Position numbers and translations under genes: made by a program | From: JARRON01 sp037383845 | GTDB lineage: Bacteria > Pseudomonadota > Gammaproteobacteria > Steroidobacterales > XN24 | Reading direction: 5' to 3' | Assembly: GCA_037383845.1 (NCBI GenBank) | Contig: JARRON010000007.1 | Span: 21,096-85,095, forward strand | DNA length: 64,000 bases | Shown here: positions 1 to 8,793 of the stretch, one piece after another | Layout of the letters: each line of letters opens with the position of its first letter | Numbering within the stretch: position 1 is the stretch's first letter | Notes under the pieces: model-generated | Told to the model about the DNA's origin: nothing | Database searches by the model: none | Seen by the model: the letters and a program-made list of their open reading frames with translations, nothing else

Positions 1-3000
1 AACCAGGCATGCTCCCGGATTCGGCTGGAAGCGGACGATTCGGCGATGGAGAGCGCCTGGGTCTGCAGGTAATTGTCGCGTAGCGCCAGCCCGGCCACTT
101 CCTCCGTCATGCTCATGAGCAGCCGCTTGCGGCGCTCGGGCGTCAGCGGACGATGCCGCAGCGCCACTCCGAGCAGGACTTTGATGTTGACCTCGTGGTC
201 CGAGGTGTCCACACCGGCCGAGTTATCGATGAAGTCGGTGTTGAGGCGGCCCCCGTTCTGGGCGTATTCCACCCGGCCCCGCTGGGTCAGGCCGAGGTTG
301 CCGCCCTCGCCGACCACCCGGCAGCGGAGCTCGCAGCCGTTCACCCGGACCGAGTCGTTCGAACGGTCCCCCACGTCGGCGTGGGTCTCCGTGCTGGCCT
401 TGACGTAGGTCCCGATGCCGCCGTTCCACAGGAGATCCACCTGCATCCGGAGAATGGCCCGGATGAGTTCGTCCGGCGTCATGCCGGCCTCGTCCGTGCC
501 GAGCATGGACTGGACCTGGGGCGAAAGCTTGATGAGCTTGTCGTTCCTTGAGAAGACGCCGCCGCCCTCTGAAATGATGTCCTCGTCGTAGTCGGTCCAG
601 CCGGAGCGCGGCATGCCGAACAGTCGCTGGCGCTCGGCGAAGCTCTTCGCCGGGTCCGGGTCGGGATCCAGGAAGATGTGCAGGTGGTTGAATGCCGCCT
701 GCAGGCGGATGTGCTCCGAAAGCAGCATGCCGTTGCCGAAAACGTCTCCGCTCATGTCGCCGATGCCGGCGACGCTGAACGGCTCAGACTGGGTGTCCAC
801 TCCGATTTCCCGGAAATGGCGCTTGACCGCTTCCCAGGCACCCCGGGCGGTGATGCCCATCTTCTTGTGGTCGTATCCTACCGAGCCTCCCGAGGCGAAG
901 GCGTCGCCGAGCCAGAATTCGTACTCGAGGGACAGCTCGTTGGCGATGTCGGAGAAGGTGGCCGTCCCCTTGTCCGCAGCCACCACCAGGTATGCGTCGT
1001 CCCCGTCGTGCCTGACCACGTCTCGGGGCGGATGAACCACGCCGTCCACCAGATTGTCGGTGATGTCCAGCAGGCCGCGGATGAACATGCGGTAGCACTC
1101 GATACCCTCGGCCATCACCGCATCCCGGTCTCCGGAGGGCAGCCGCTTGGGGACGAAACCGCCCTTGGCGCCCACGGGAACGATGAGCACGTTCTTGACC
1201 GCCTGGGCCTTCATCAGCCCGAGGATCTCCGTGCGGAAATCCTCCCGGCGGTCCGACCAGCGCAGGCCGCCCCGGGCCACGTAGCCTCCCCGGAGGTGTA
1301 CGCCCTCCACCCGGGGGGAATAGACAAAGATCTCGAACATGGGCCTGGGGCGGGGCAGGTCGGGAACCTTGCTCGGATCCAGCTTGAAGGACAGATAAGG
1401 CAGGGGGCTGCCGTCGTCCGAACGCCGGTAGAAGTTCGTCCTGAGCATGGAACGGATGACCGCCCGGAAGGCGGAGATGATCCGGTCCGCGTCCAGGCTG
1501 GTCACGGCATCCATGGCGTGGTCCAGGGCCTGGGTGATGGTGAGTACCATGCGGTCCCGGCGCTTCTCCGGGATGCCCGGGTCGAAACGCGCTTCGAACT
1601 TCTCCACCAGCATTCGGGCGATCAGCGCATGCTCGACCAGCACCTGTTCCATGTAGGCCTGGGAGAAAGGCATGCCCGTCTGCAGCAGGTATCTCGCGCA
1701 GGCCCGCAGCATGCTGACCTGGCGCCACTCCAGGCCCGCCTTGATCACCAGCCGGCTGAAGCCGTCGCTTTCCGACTGTCCCCGCCAGGCGCTTTCGAAG
1801 GCCTGCTGGAAGACCTCGTTGACGCGGCCCGGCTGAATGACGGAGCCGTCGCTGCTGGTCATCTCGAAGTCCTGGATCCACGCGATCCCGGGGTCGCCAT
1901 CGCCATCCAGGCGGACACGGTAGGGTCGCTCGGAGATGACCTTGAGCCCCATGTTCTCGAGCATGGGCAGCACTTCCGACAGCGGAAGCGGGTCGGCGGC
2001 ATGGAAGAGCTTGAATCGCACCCTGTCCTCGTCGAACAGCGGCGGCCGGTAGAGGCTCATGCGGAGCTTGCCCGGTTCCTCGCGAAGGTGCTCCAGCCGC
2101 TCGATGTCGAAGGTCGTTTCCCGGGGGGTGACATCCTCGATGAATGCGGCTGGGAAGCTTCGGCAGTATCGCTTGAATAGGCGTAGTCCTTCTTCCTCGT
2201 CGAAACGGTCTACCAGTTCTTCGCGCAGATGGTCCTGCCAGGTACGGACCGCCTCGGAAATCCGCCTCTCCAGCGCGCTGACGTTGATCCGCCCGGTCGC
2301 GCCCTGGGGGGTCCTGACGATGAAGTGCACCCGGGCCAGCTTGGAGTCGGAGATCTCCACCGCCGATTCGATTGCGGTGCCGGCGAAGGCGTCCAGCAGG
2401 ATTTCCTGGATGCGCTCGCGGACCTGCGTGTTGTAGCGCTCCCGGGGAACGTAGACCAGGCAGGAATAGAATCGGTGAAATACGTCCCGTCGTATGAAGA
2501 TCTTCGTGCGCTGCCGCTCCTGCAGCGAATAGATGCCACGGGTGATGCGGATCAGGTCGGCGACCGGCGCCTGGAACAATTCATCCCGGGGATAGGTGTC
2601 CAGGATGTGCATCAGGGCCTTGGCGCCGTGGCTGCCCGGACGGAAGCCTGATTCCTCCATTACGCGACGCACCTTGTCCCTCAGCAGAGGGATTTCCCTG
2701 GGCGTTCGGCTGTAGGCAGCGGACGTCCACAGGCCAAGGAAGCGGCGTTCGCCGGTGACCTCCCCTGACGCGTCGTAGGTCTTGACGCCCACGTAGTCCA
2801 GGTAGCTGTCCCGGTGCACGGTGGCGCGGGAGTTGGCCTTGGTCAGGATAAGCAGGTCCCGGGAACGGGCCTGCTTGCGGATTTCCTTGCCGGAAAGCCG
2901 CGCCACCCGGTCGCCGGTCTGTGCCGGGCTCGGCCGCCGGAGAATGCCCAGGCCCGTGCCGTCCACCGCCCTGAGCTCGTCGCCGTACTCCGCCGACACA

Positions 3001-3728
3001 AGCCGGTACTCCCGGTAGCCGAGGAAGGTGAAGTGGTCGTCCTCCATCCAGTCCAGGAGTTGCCGGCTCTCCTTGACCACGTTCTCGTCCAGGGGCGGAG
3101 GGTGGTTCCCGAGTTCCTCGACCACCCGACGCGCCTGCTGCCGCATGGCCTGCCAGTCCTCGCAGGCGGCCCGGACGTCCGTGAGGGCGGCCTCGATGGA
3201 CGCGCCGAGCGCGGCCAGCTCCGCGGCATCAGTTTCCCGGTCCACCTCGACGTGCATGAGGGACTCGAGGCGACCTTCGGCCTCGGTGCGTGGCCTGGAG
3301 AGAATCGCGCTGGGTTGGCCGTCGTCGTCGACCCGTATGCGCATCACCGGGTGAATGGTCAGGTGGATGTACATGCCCCGGCGATTGACGGCCATGCTGA
3401 CCGAGTCCACCAGGAAAGGCATGTCGTCGTTGGCGATCTGGATGATGGTATGGGGCGAGCTCCATCCTTCGGAACCCTCGGAGGGGTTGAAGACCCGGAT
3501 CTCGGGTTTGCCCGGGCTCCGCTGTCGCATCAGATCCAGGTGCTGGACGGCGGCGCCGGCCAGGTCCTCCGGCTGTCGCGCCTTCAGGTCCTCCAGGGCC
3601 ACGTTCCGGTAGTACTGGCGGATGAATTCCGCGATGTCGACGCCCGTGCCGGCGGGCGCGCGCTCAGCGGCGAGTTCCGCGACGCGGTCAATGAGTCGGC
3701 TGTGGGCGTCCGCGGTCTTGCGGGGCAT
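1..3728 (-). CDS. gdhB: NAD-specific glutamate dehydrogenase, large (about 180 kDa) type; 3' end outside window
   Basis: This is the N-terminal 1,242 codons of a protein whose family is usually about 1,600 residues, so the C-terminus lies beyond the left edge. The family oxidatively deaminates glutamate to 2-oxoglutarate with NAD+ in the cytoplasm, feeding amino-acid carbon into the TCA cycle. The reading frame is open from the ATG at 3728. It shows family landmarks such as LMHVEVDRE and DDHFTFLGYREYRL in the N-terminal regulatory part, then RGGLRWSDRREDFRTEILGL, VGAKGGFVPK and GIGDMSGDVFGNGML in the catalytic core, and NGGIGTYVK and GEGGNLGLTQ further on. An AGGA lies upstream of the start. 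It follows the E2 gene by 70 nt in the same direction and may be cotranscribed. The symbol is by family analogy. The identification is firm; allosteric behaviour cannot be read here. Confidence 0.95.
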   Translation of the reverse strand, partial: MPRKTADAHSRLIDRVAELAAERAPAGTGVDIAEFIRQYYRNVALEDLKARQPEDLAGAAVQHLDLMRQRSPGKPEIRVFNPSEGSEGWSSPHTIIQIANDDMPFLVDSVSMAVNRRGMYIHLTIHPVMRIRVDDDGQPSAILSRPRTEAEGRLESLMHVEVDRETDAAELAALGASIEAALTDVRAACEDWQAMRQQARRVVEELGNHPPPLDENVVKESRQLLDWMEDDHFTFLGYREYRLVSAEYGDELRAVDGTGLGILRRPSPAQTGDRVARLSGKEIRKQARSRDLLILTKANSRATVHRDSYLDYVGVKTYDASGEVTGERRFLGLWTSAAYSRTPREIPLLRDKVRRVMEESGFRPGSHGAKALMHILDTYPRDELFQAPVADLIRITRGIYSLQERQRTKIFIRRDVFHRFYSCLVYVPRERYNTQVRERIQEILLDAFAGTAIESAVEISDSKLARVHFIVRTPQGATGRINVSALERRISEAVRTWQDHLREELVDRFDEEEGLRLFKRYCRSFPAAFIEDVTPRETTFDIERLEHLREEPGKLRMSLYRPPLFDEDRVRFKLFHAADPLPLSEVLPMLENMGLKVISERPYRVRLDGDGDPGIAWIQDFEMTSSDGSVIQPGRVNEVFQQAFESAWRGQSESDGFSRLVIKAGLEWRQVSMLRACARYLLQTGMPFSQAYMEQVLVEHALIARMLVEKFEARFDPGIPEKRRDRMVLTITQALDHAMDAVTSLDADRIISAFRAVIRSMLRTNFYRRSDDGSPLPYLSFKLDPSKVPDLPRPRPMFEIFVYSPRVEGVHLRGGYVARGGLRWSDRREDFRTEILGLMKAQAVKNVLIVPVGAKGGFVPKRLPSGDRDAVMAEGIECYRMFIRGLLDITDNLVDGVVHPPRDVVRHDGDDAYLVVAADKGTATFSDIANELSLEYEFWLGDAFASGGSVGYDHKKMGITARGAWEAVKRHFREIGVDTQSEPFSVAGIGDMSGDVFGNGMLLSEHIRLQAAFNHLHIFLDPDPDPAKSFAERQRLFGMPRSGWTDYDEDIISEGGGVFSRNDKLIKLSPQVQSMLGTDEAGMTPDELIRAILRMQVDLLWNGGIGTYVKASTETHADVGDRSNDSVRVNGCELRCRVVGEGGNLGLTQRGRVEYAQNGGRLNTDFIDNSAGVDTSDHEVNIKVLLGVALRHRPLTPERRKRLLMSMTEEVAGLALRDNYLQTQALSIAESSASSRIREHAW

Positions 3729-3798
3729 GAAATGTCCTGTAGGACGGAGTCCTGTTACGAATTGTAGCGCCGCAGCCCGGAGCCGGGCGGTGCGGCCT

Positions 3799-5028
3799 TC
3801 ATTCGGGCTTGCGCAGGTCCTCGATGACCGCCGCCAGGAAGCGGCAGGCCTCCCCGCCGGTGGCGCAGCGGTGGTCGAAAGTCAGCGACAGGGGGATGCG
3901 GCGATGGGTCTCGATACCCCCCATGACGGGAACCACGTCGTGCCGAAGGCCGCCGGCCCCCAGGATGGCGATCGTAGGTGGCACCACCACCGGGGTGGCG
4001 TAGCGGCCGGCCATCATGCCGAAGTTGGACAGCGTAATGGTGAAGTCCCGCATGTCCTCCGGCTTGACCGTACGCTCACGGGTGGCCTTCTTCATGGCGT
4101 TGAGACCTTCACGAAGCTCCTGCATGCTCCTGCGCCCCACATCCCGGATGACGGGGACGATAAGCCCGTCCGGCGTGTCCACCGCCATGGCCACGTCGAC
4201 CCGGTCTTCCAGCTGTCGGGTCATGTTCTCCCCGTCGAAAAAGCCATTCAGCGCCGGTTCGGCCCGGCAGCCCGCCGCCATGGCCCGGAGCAGCCGGGCC
4301 GTGATGTCCTGTCCGGGCTGCCAGTCGTGGATATCAGCGTCGTCGAAGATGGTGCACTCGCAGACCAGGTCCCGGGCCGCACTCATGCTCTGGGCCATGG
4401 CCCGCCGGGGTCCGCGCAGGGGCTCGGGTTCGCCGGGAGGCAGCTGGACCCGGGGTGCTGCCGGCCGGCCGCCCGCCGGCCGGGCGGTGGCGGCGGTGCG
4501 GACGTCATCGGCGATCACGCGGCCGTGCCGGCCGGTGGGGGTCACCTCGCTCAGGTCCACGTCCAGCTCCCGGGCCAGGGCCCTGACCGCCGGTGCTGCC
4601 TTGACACGGCCGCCGCGGCGCCGGCGCCTGCGTCCGACGATGGCCGTGTCTTCCACCACCTCGTCGCTGGCCATCATCTTGCCCACCACGGTGCCGGAAT
4701 CCTCGCGGGAGGCCTCTTCCTCCTCTGCGGGTTGTTTCTCCGTTTTCTCCCCGGCGGGCGCCTTGTCCTGGGTTGCACCGCCCTCCCCGGAGGTATCGAT
4801 GTCCACCAGGGGCTTGTGGGTGGGAAGAATGGTTCCGTCGGGCGCGTGAATCTTGACGATGCGGCCGGAGTAGGGGGAGGGGACCTCCACCACGGCCTTG
4901 GCGGTTTCCACCGAGACGATGGGCTGGTCCGTTTTCACCACGTCGCCCTCGGCCACGTGCCAGCTGACGATCTCGGCCTCGGGCAGTCCCTCTCCCAGGT
5001 CCGGGAGGTTGAAGGTCTCGATGCTCAT
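3799..5028 (-). CDS. Dihydrolipoamide acyltransferase (E2) of a 2-oxoacid dehydrogenase complex
   Basis: The E2 core moves the acyl group from E1 to CoA. About 409 residues are coded from the ATG at 5028, which I prefer over in-frame upstream codons because the lipoyl domain begins there at once (ETFNLPDLGEGLPEAEI). The lipoyl domain spans residues 1-76 with the lipoylation site at Lys44 (VETAKAVVEVPSP). An acidic linker and an unusual run of six arginines follow, then a peripheral-subunit-binding domain (PAVRALARELDVDLSEV, TPTGRHGRVIADDV) and the catalytic domain from about 185 on. The C-terminal active-site motif reads FDHRCATGGEACRFL: the catalytic His is present but the Asp of the usual HRxxDG is Thr. 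Only 7 nt separate it from the E1beta stop, so it belongs to the same operon. The substrate may be pyruvate or branched-chain oxoacids. No E3 gene is in the window. Confidence 0.93.
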   Translation of the reverse strand: MSIETFNLPDLGEGLPEAEIVSWHVAEGDVVKTDQPIVSVETAKAVVEVPSPYSGRIVKIHAPDGTILPTHKPLVDIDTSGEGGATQDKAPAGEKTEKQPAEEEEASREDSGTVVGKMMASDEVVEDTAIVGRRRRRRGGRVKAAPAVRALARELDVDLSEVTPTGRHGRVIADDVRTAATARPAGGRPAAPRVQLPPGEPEPLRGPRRAMAQSMSAARDLVCECTIFDDADIHDWQPGQDITARLLRAMAAGCRAEPALNGFFDGENMTRQLEDRVDVAMAVDTPDGLIVPVIRDVGRRSMQELREGLNAMKKATRERTVKPEDMRDFTITLSNFGMMAGRYATPVVVPPTIAILGAGGLRHDVVPVMGGIETHRRIPLSLTFDHRCATGGEACRFLAAVIEDLRKPE

Positions 5029-5035
5029 GGGGTCG

Positions 5036-6013
5036 CTAGTCCTCGAAGGTCTTTTTGACGCCGTCAATGATTCTCGCGACGCTCGGCAAGTATTCGTATT
5101 CCAGCTTGAACAGGGGCATGACCGTGTCGTATCCGGTCACGCGCACGATGGGCGCCTGCAGGTCCCAGATGCCTTTCTCCGCGACGCCGGCAGCCACCTC
5201 GGCGCCCACGCCGCAGTTGCGGGCGGCCTCGTGGACGATCACCAGGCGACCGGTTTTTTCCACTGATTCCAGGATGGTGTCCAGGTCCAGGGGACTCAGC
5301 GTGGCCAGGTCGATCACCTCCGCGCTGATGCCGTCTTTCTCCAGTTCCTGGGCCGCCTTCATGGTCTCGAAGGTCATCGCTCCCCAGGTGACGATGGTGA
5401 CGTCTTCCCCTTCCCGCAGAATGAAGCAGGTGTCCAGCGGAAGGGCCTGGCCGTCGTCCTCGACTTCCTGTTTCTGCAGACGGTAGATGCGCTTGGGCTC
5501 GAGGAACACGACCGGGTCCGGGTCGCGGATCGAGGCCAGCAGCAGCCCGTAGGCCCGCTTCGGCGAGGAGGGGATCACGACCCGGATGCCCGGCATATGG
5601 GCGAACAGAGCCTCGGTGCTCTCCGAGTGATGCTCAGGGGCGTGGATGCCGCCGCCGAACGGCGCCCTCAGGACCATGGGCACGTTCAGCCGGCCCCGGG
5701 TGCGATGCCGCAGGCGGCCGGCATGATTGATCATCTGGTCCACGGTGGGATAGATGAAGCCCATGAACTGGATCTCCGGGACGGGGATCATGCCCTGAGC
5801 GGCCATGCCGATGGACATGCCGGCGATCATGGATTCTGCCAGGGGGGTGTCCATCACCCGCTCGGGACCGAAGCGCTGCTGCAGCCCCGCGGTGGCCCGA
5901 AACACACCGCCATTGACGCCCACGTCCTCGCCGAGGACCACCACCCGTTCGTCGTTCTCCAGCTCCCAGGCCAGGGCCATGGTCACGGCCTCGATGAGAG
6001 TGACCCGGGCCAT
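5036..6013 (-). CDS. 2-oxoacid (pyruvate or branched-chain) dehydrogenase E1 component, beta subunit
   Basis: About 325 residues form the beta half of the heterotetrameric thiamine-diphosphate decarboxylase that passes acyl groups to E2. Family landmarks are VVVLGEDVGVNGGVFRATAG near the N-terminus, DTPLAESMIAGMSIGMAAQG, the PVPEIQFMGFIYP and HHSESTEALFAHMPG segments, and a C-terminal transketolase domain (EDVTIVTWGAMT, VIHEAARNCGVGAEVAA). The start ATG at 6013 overlaps the stop of the alpha subunit (TGATG), indicating translational coupling and equal expression. The length is normal. E1 subunit sequences alone do not separate pyruvate from branched-chain enzymes for me, so the substrate is left open. 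Confidence 0.93.
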   Translation of the reverse strand: MARVTLIEAVTMALAWELENDERVVVLGEDVGVNGGVFRATAGLQQRFGPERVMDTPLAESMIAGMSIGMAAQGMIPVPEIQFMGFIYPTVDQMINHAGRLRHRTRGRLNVPMVLRAPFGGGIHAPEHHSESTEALFAHMPGIRVVIPSSPKRAYGLLLASIRDPDPVVFLEPKRIYRLQKQEVEDDGQALPLDTCFILREGEDVTIVTWGAMTFETMKAAQELEKDGISAEVIDLATLSPLDLDTILESVEKTGRLVIVHEAARNCGVGAEVAAGVAEKGIWDLQAPIVRVTGYDTVMPLFKLEYEYLPSVARIIDGVKKTFED

Positions 6014-7095
6014 CAGTGGCCGCCTCCGGAACCCGCGAAGCGGATCGCCATTTCCCGCTGCTCGTCCATGGACTCCGGGAGCTCCTCGTACATGTAGTCG
6101 AACATCGATTCCACGGGCTGGGGCGCGGTGTCCACGTATTCCCTCACCGCGGCCTCGACCTCGGCGCTGCATTCGGCGACGAGCTTTTCCTCGGCGTCGT
6201 CGTCCCAGCCCGCCGAGGCCTTCATGAACTGGCGCATCCGGACCAGGGGCTCGGTTTTCCAGTGCTCCTCGACTTCTTCCTTCTTGCGGTAGCGGCTGGC
6301 ATCGTCCGCGGTAGTGTGGTCGGAAAGCCGGTAGGTGACCGCCTCCACCAGGGTCGGGCCGCCTCCGGCGCGCGCACGTGCGAGGGCTTCCTCCATGGTG
6401 TCCCGGACCGCGAGGATGTCGTTGCCGTCCACCTGGATGCCGTCGAAGCCGGCGGCCACCGCCTTCTGGGCCAGGGTCTGGGTCGCGGTCTGGATTTCCA
6501 GGGGCACGCTGATCGCCCAGCGGTTGTTGACCACGACGAACACCATGGGCAGCTTCTGGACGCCGGCGAGGTTCAGTGCCTCGTAGAAGTCCCCCTCTGA
6601 AGTGCCGCCGTCGCCGATGACGGTGACCGCGCAACGCTTTTCCCGGCGGAGCTTGAACGCCAGGGCCGCGCCGGCCGCGTGCAGGCACTGGGTGGCGATA
6701 GGCACGCACCAGGGAAAGTCGTGAGCCGGGCCGGAGAAATCGTTGCCGCGCTCGTCGCCGCCCCAGTACAGCAGCACGTCGCGCATCTTCACGCCGCGCC
6801 AGAACTGGGCGCCATACTCCCGGTACATGGGGGCGAAGCAGTCCTCCGGCTTCATGGCCGCACCCACGCCGACGTGGGCGGCCTCGTGGCCCAGGCAGGA
6901 CGCGTAGGTGCCCAGCTTGCCGGTACGCTGGAGATTGATGGCCTTGGTGTCGAAGGTGCGGGTCAGCATCATCAGCCGGTACATCCGCACCAGCTCGTCC
7001 GTGTCCTTCGCGAATTCGGGCAGGTCGGCCACGACCTTGCCGTCCGGACCCAGTACCTGACGATACGGGATCCGGAACTCGGCAATGTTCTTCAC
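6013..7095 (-). CDS. 2-oxoacid (pyruvate or branched-chain) dehydrogenase E1 component, alpha subunit
   Basis: About 360 residues. The thiamine-diphosphate motif is intact as GDGGTSEGDFYEALN followed by VVVNNRWAIS. The active-site loop YRLSDHTTADDASRYR is characteristic of the alpha-type E1 of pyruvate/branched-chain complexes. I start it at the GTG at 7095, since GAGGAG lies 8 nt upstream and conserved sequence begins soon after (NIAEFRIPYRQVLG); the longer open frame upstream has no family character. It is the first gene of the operon E1alpha-E1beta-E2, with the glutamate dehydrogenase possibly appended. It diverges from the tryptophan dioxygenase gene across about 208 nt. Confidence 0.93.
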   Translation of the reverse strand: MKNIAEFRIPYRQVLGPDGKVVADLPEFAKDTDELVRMYRLMMLTRTFDTKAINLQRTGKLGTYASCLGHEAAHVGVGAAMKPEDCFAPMYREYGAQFWRGVKMRDVLLYWGGDERGNDFSGPAHDFPWCVPIATQCLHAAGAALAFKLRREKRCAVTVIGDGGTSEGDFYEALNLAGVQKLPMVFVVVNNRWAISVPLEIQTATQTLAQKAVAAGFDGIQVDGNDILAVRDTMEEALARARAGGGPTLVEAVTYRLSDHTTADDASRYRKKEEVEEHWKTEPLVRMRQFMKASAGWDDDAEEKLVAECSAEVEAAVREYVDTAPQPVESMFDYMYEELPESMDEQREMAIRFAGSGGGH

Positions 7096-7232
7096 CGTAA
7101 AGACTCCTCGAGAAATCCTTATCTTGTCGGCGGACCATCCTGCCGTGGATGCGCCCGGCCGGGGCGGCACGGGCACTCGGAGAACTCCGTCGACTTATTT
7201 TCTGCCCGGGCGGCGGGCCTTTTAAACGCGGC

Positions 7233-7238
7233 ATTATA
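7233..7238 (-). promoter_or_regulatory. Possible -10 element (TATAAT) for the E1alpha operon
   Basis: Read on the minus strand, 7238-7233 is a perfect TATAAT in an otherwise GC-rich divergent spacer. It would give a leader of about 130 nt before the E1alpha GTG. No good -35 is visible 16-18 nt further upstream, so this is suggestive only. Confidence 0.3.
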
Positions 7239-7303
7239 CATCGCCGGTGCAGCTCTTCTGCCGCTGGGTTATGCTGCGACGCGGCAGCCTCGGGGAGCGC
7301 AAC

Positions 7304-8161
7304 ATGCAACGAAGGGAAATGGAATCCGGCATCCACCGGGACCTGAAGAATCGGCTGACCTATTCCGGTTACCTCTGCCTGGATCGCGTACTGGGAGCGC
7401 AGCGCCCCCTCTCGGATCCGCCTCACCACGACGAGATGCTTTTCATCGTCCAGCACCAGGTGGCGGAGCTGTGGATGCGGCTGGTCATCCACGAGCTGGA
7501 AGCGGCGATTGACCACGTCAAGGCCGACCGGCTCGCACCCTGCTTCAAGATCCTGGCCCGGGCGAAGCTGGTGCAGCAGCAGCTGTTCAACCAGTGGGCC
7601 GTCCTGGAGACCCTGACCCCCACCGAGTACGTCCAGTTCCGTCACGTTCTCGGCCCCGCTTCGGGGTTCCAGTCCTTCCAGTTCCGGCTGCTGGAATTCC
7701 TGCTCGGCAACAAGGACGGCAGCTACCTTGCGGTGTTCGCCCACGACCCGGCGGCACGGGAGAGGCTGGAGGCCGCCCTGAACGCCCCTTCGCTCTACGA
7801 CGAGTTTCTGCGCTATCTGGCCCGGCGGGGTCTGCCCGTGCCGGAGGAGCGGGTTGAGCGGGACTGGTCCCAGCCGTACGAGGCCCACCCGGGCGTGGTG
7901 GGCGCACTGCGGATCATCTACGCCGATCCGGAGCGTCACTGGGATGCCTACGACATGTGCGAGAAGCTGGTGGACCTGGAGGAGAACTTCCAGCTCTGGC
8001 GGTTCCGCCACCTGAAGACCGTCGAGCGCATCATCGGGTTCAAGAAAGGCACCGGGGGATCCTCCGGTGTGAACTTCCTCCGCCAGGCCATCGATATCCG
8101 CCTGTTCCCCGAACTCATAGACGTGCGCACCGTCATCGGCAGCACGCGGGAGGCTGACTGA
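7304..8161 (+). CDS. kynA: Tryptophan 2,3-dioxygenase
   Basis: This cytoplasmic haem enzyme opens the indole ring of L-tryptophan with O2 to give N-formylkynurenine, the first step of the kynurenine pathway. The 285-residue length is normal for bacterial TDO. Landmarks are LTYSGYLCLDRVLGAQ, PPHHDEMLFIVQHQVAELWM, the GPASGFQSFQFRLLEFLLGN segment, the proximal haem His in LWRFRHLKTVERIIG, and the substrate loop GTGGSSGVNFL. The ATG at 7304 is chosen because GGGGAG precedes it by a few nt and family similarity starts directly after. No kynurenine formamidase or kynureninase is present, so the rest of the pathway must lie elsewhere. It converges with the MarR gene with only 18 nt between stops. 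Confidence 0.96.
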   Translation: MQRREMESGIHRDLKNRLTYSGYLCLDRVLGAQRPLSDPPHHDEMLFIVQHQVAELWMRLVIHELEAAIDHVKADRLAPCFKILARAKLVQQQLFNQWAVLETLTPTEYVQFRHVLGPASGFQSFQFRLLEFLLGNKDGSYLAVFAHDPAARERLEAALNAPSLYDEFLRYLARRGLPVPEERVERDWSQPYEAHPGVVGALRIIYADPERHWDAYDMCEKLVDLEENFQLWRFRHLKTVERIIGFKKGTGGSSGVNFLRQAIDIRLFPELIDVRTVIGSTREAD

Positions 8162-8179
8162 GCGGCTGCCGGACCGGCC

Positions 8180-8641
8180 CTAGTCCAGGCGCGGCGGGCC
8201 CAGCCGCCGCGCGGCTTCCTGCAGGTCTGTCAGCAGGCCCATCAGCCGGCGGCGCTGGCTCGGGCCCAGGGCGTCCAGCAACTCGGCCTCGTAGCGCAGC
8301 AGGACAGGCGTCAGGCGGTCGTAGATGCGCCGGCCTTCGGCAGTCAGCTCCAGTACCGACCGCCGCCGGTCCTCGGCCGCCGTCTCCCGCCGGGCCCGGC
8401 CGGAGTCGATCAGGCGGGCCACGGCGCGGCTGACGGCCACCTTGTCCATGGCGGTGCGCTCGGCCACTTCCGCCGCCGAAAGCCCCGGGAAACGTCCCAG
8501 CACGGCCATCACGCGCCACTCGTTGATGCTCAGGCCAAAGTACTCCGAGTAGGCGCCGGCGATGGAGCTGCTGATCATGTTGGATAGCACCGACAGCCGG
8601 TAGGGCAGGAAATCCTCCAGGTCCAGAGAGCCCGGTTTCAT
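8180..8641 (-). CDS. MarR-family transcriptional regulator, probable regulator of the tyrosine catabolic operon
   Basis: About 153 residues with the MarR winged-helix core at residues 30-120: INEWRVMAVLGRFPGLSAAE, then the recognition helix DKVAVSRAVARLIDSG, and the wing RRSVLELTAEGRRIYD. The ATG at 8641 starts the family-like sequence; a TTG at 8653 is the alternative. The gene diverges from hpd, with a perfect 8+8 palindrome in the spacer. MarR proteins usually bind such palindromes as dimers and are released by aromatic ligands. I infer it represses hpd-hmgA-fahA-maiA (and perhaps itself) until a tyrosine breakdown product appears. Confidence 0.9.
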   Translation of the reverse strand: MKPGSLDLEDFLPYRLSVLSNMISSSIAGAYSEYFGLSINEWRVMAVLGRFPGLSAAEVAERTAMDKVAVSRAVARLIDSGRARRETAAEDRRRSVLELTAEGRRIYDRLTPVLLRYEAELLDALGPSQRRRLMGLLTDLQEAARRLGPPRLD

Positions 8642-8654
8642 GATGCAGCGCAAC

Positions 8655-8684
8655 TTGTGGAGAAGAAGAGCACGGGACTATAAT
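8655..8684 (+). promoter_or_regulatory. Sigma-70-type promoter of hpd
   Basis: A perfect -10 TATAAT at 8679-8684 is preceded by TTGTGG at 8655-8660 as a plausible -35 with an 18-nt spacer. Transcription would begin near 8691, inside the palindrome, leaving a leader of about 100 nt before the hpd ATG. The -35 lies beside the MarR start, so the two transcription units share this control region. Confidence 0.7.
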
Positions 8685-8701
8685 AGTTTCATCTGAAACT
8701 A
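8684..8701. promoter_or_regulatory. Palindromic operator, probably for the divergent MarR regulator
   Basis: TAGTTTCA-TC-TGAAACTA is a perfect 8-bp inverted repeat with a 2-nt centre. It overlaps the last base of the hpd -10 and covers the predicted start of transcription, an ideal place for a repressor. It is AT-rich in a GC-rich surrounding, and 18 bp suits a MarR dimer. Confidence 0.7.
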
Positions 8702-8793
8702 ATTCAACCCAGCGACCACCGCAGCGCGCAGGCAGAAACGAGACGTTCGTCGCGCGCTGCTGGTTTTCGCTTGTTTTTCCTTGGAGAGTTGCA

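Noticed and set aside
678..2180. 500-codon open frame on the plus strand, and 784-1881 on the minus strand in another frame
   Set aside because: Both overlap the NAD-glutamate dehydrogenase frame, have no family resemblance and are the usual long shadow frames of GC-rich coding DNA.
3730..3765. Repeated GTCCT/AGGAC motifs before the glutamate dehydrogenase gene
   Set aside because: Arms of only 5 nt in a 70-nt gap; too short to call a terminator or operator.
5036..8011. 991-codon continuous minus-strand frame
   Set aside because: It is E1beta joined by chance to antisense and out-of-frame sequence of E1alpha and kynA. The real E1beta start is at 6013.
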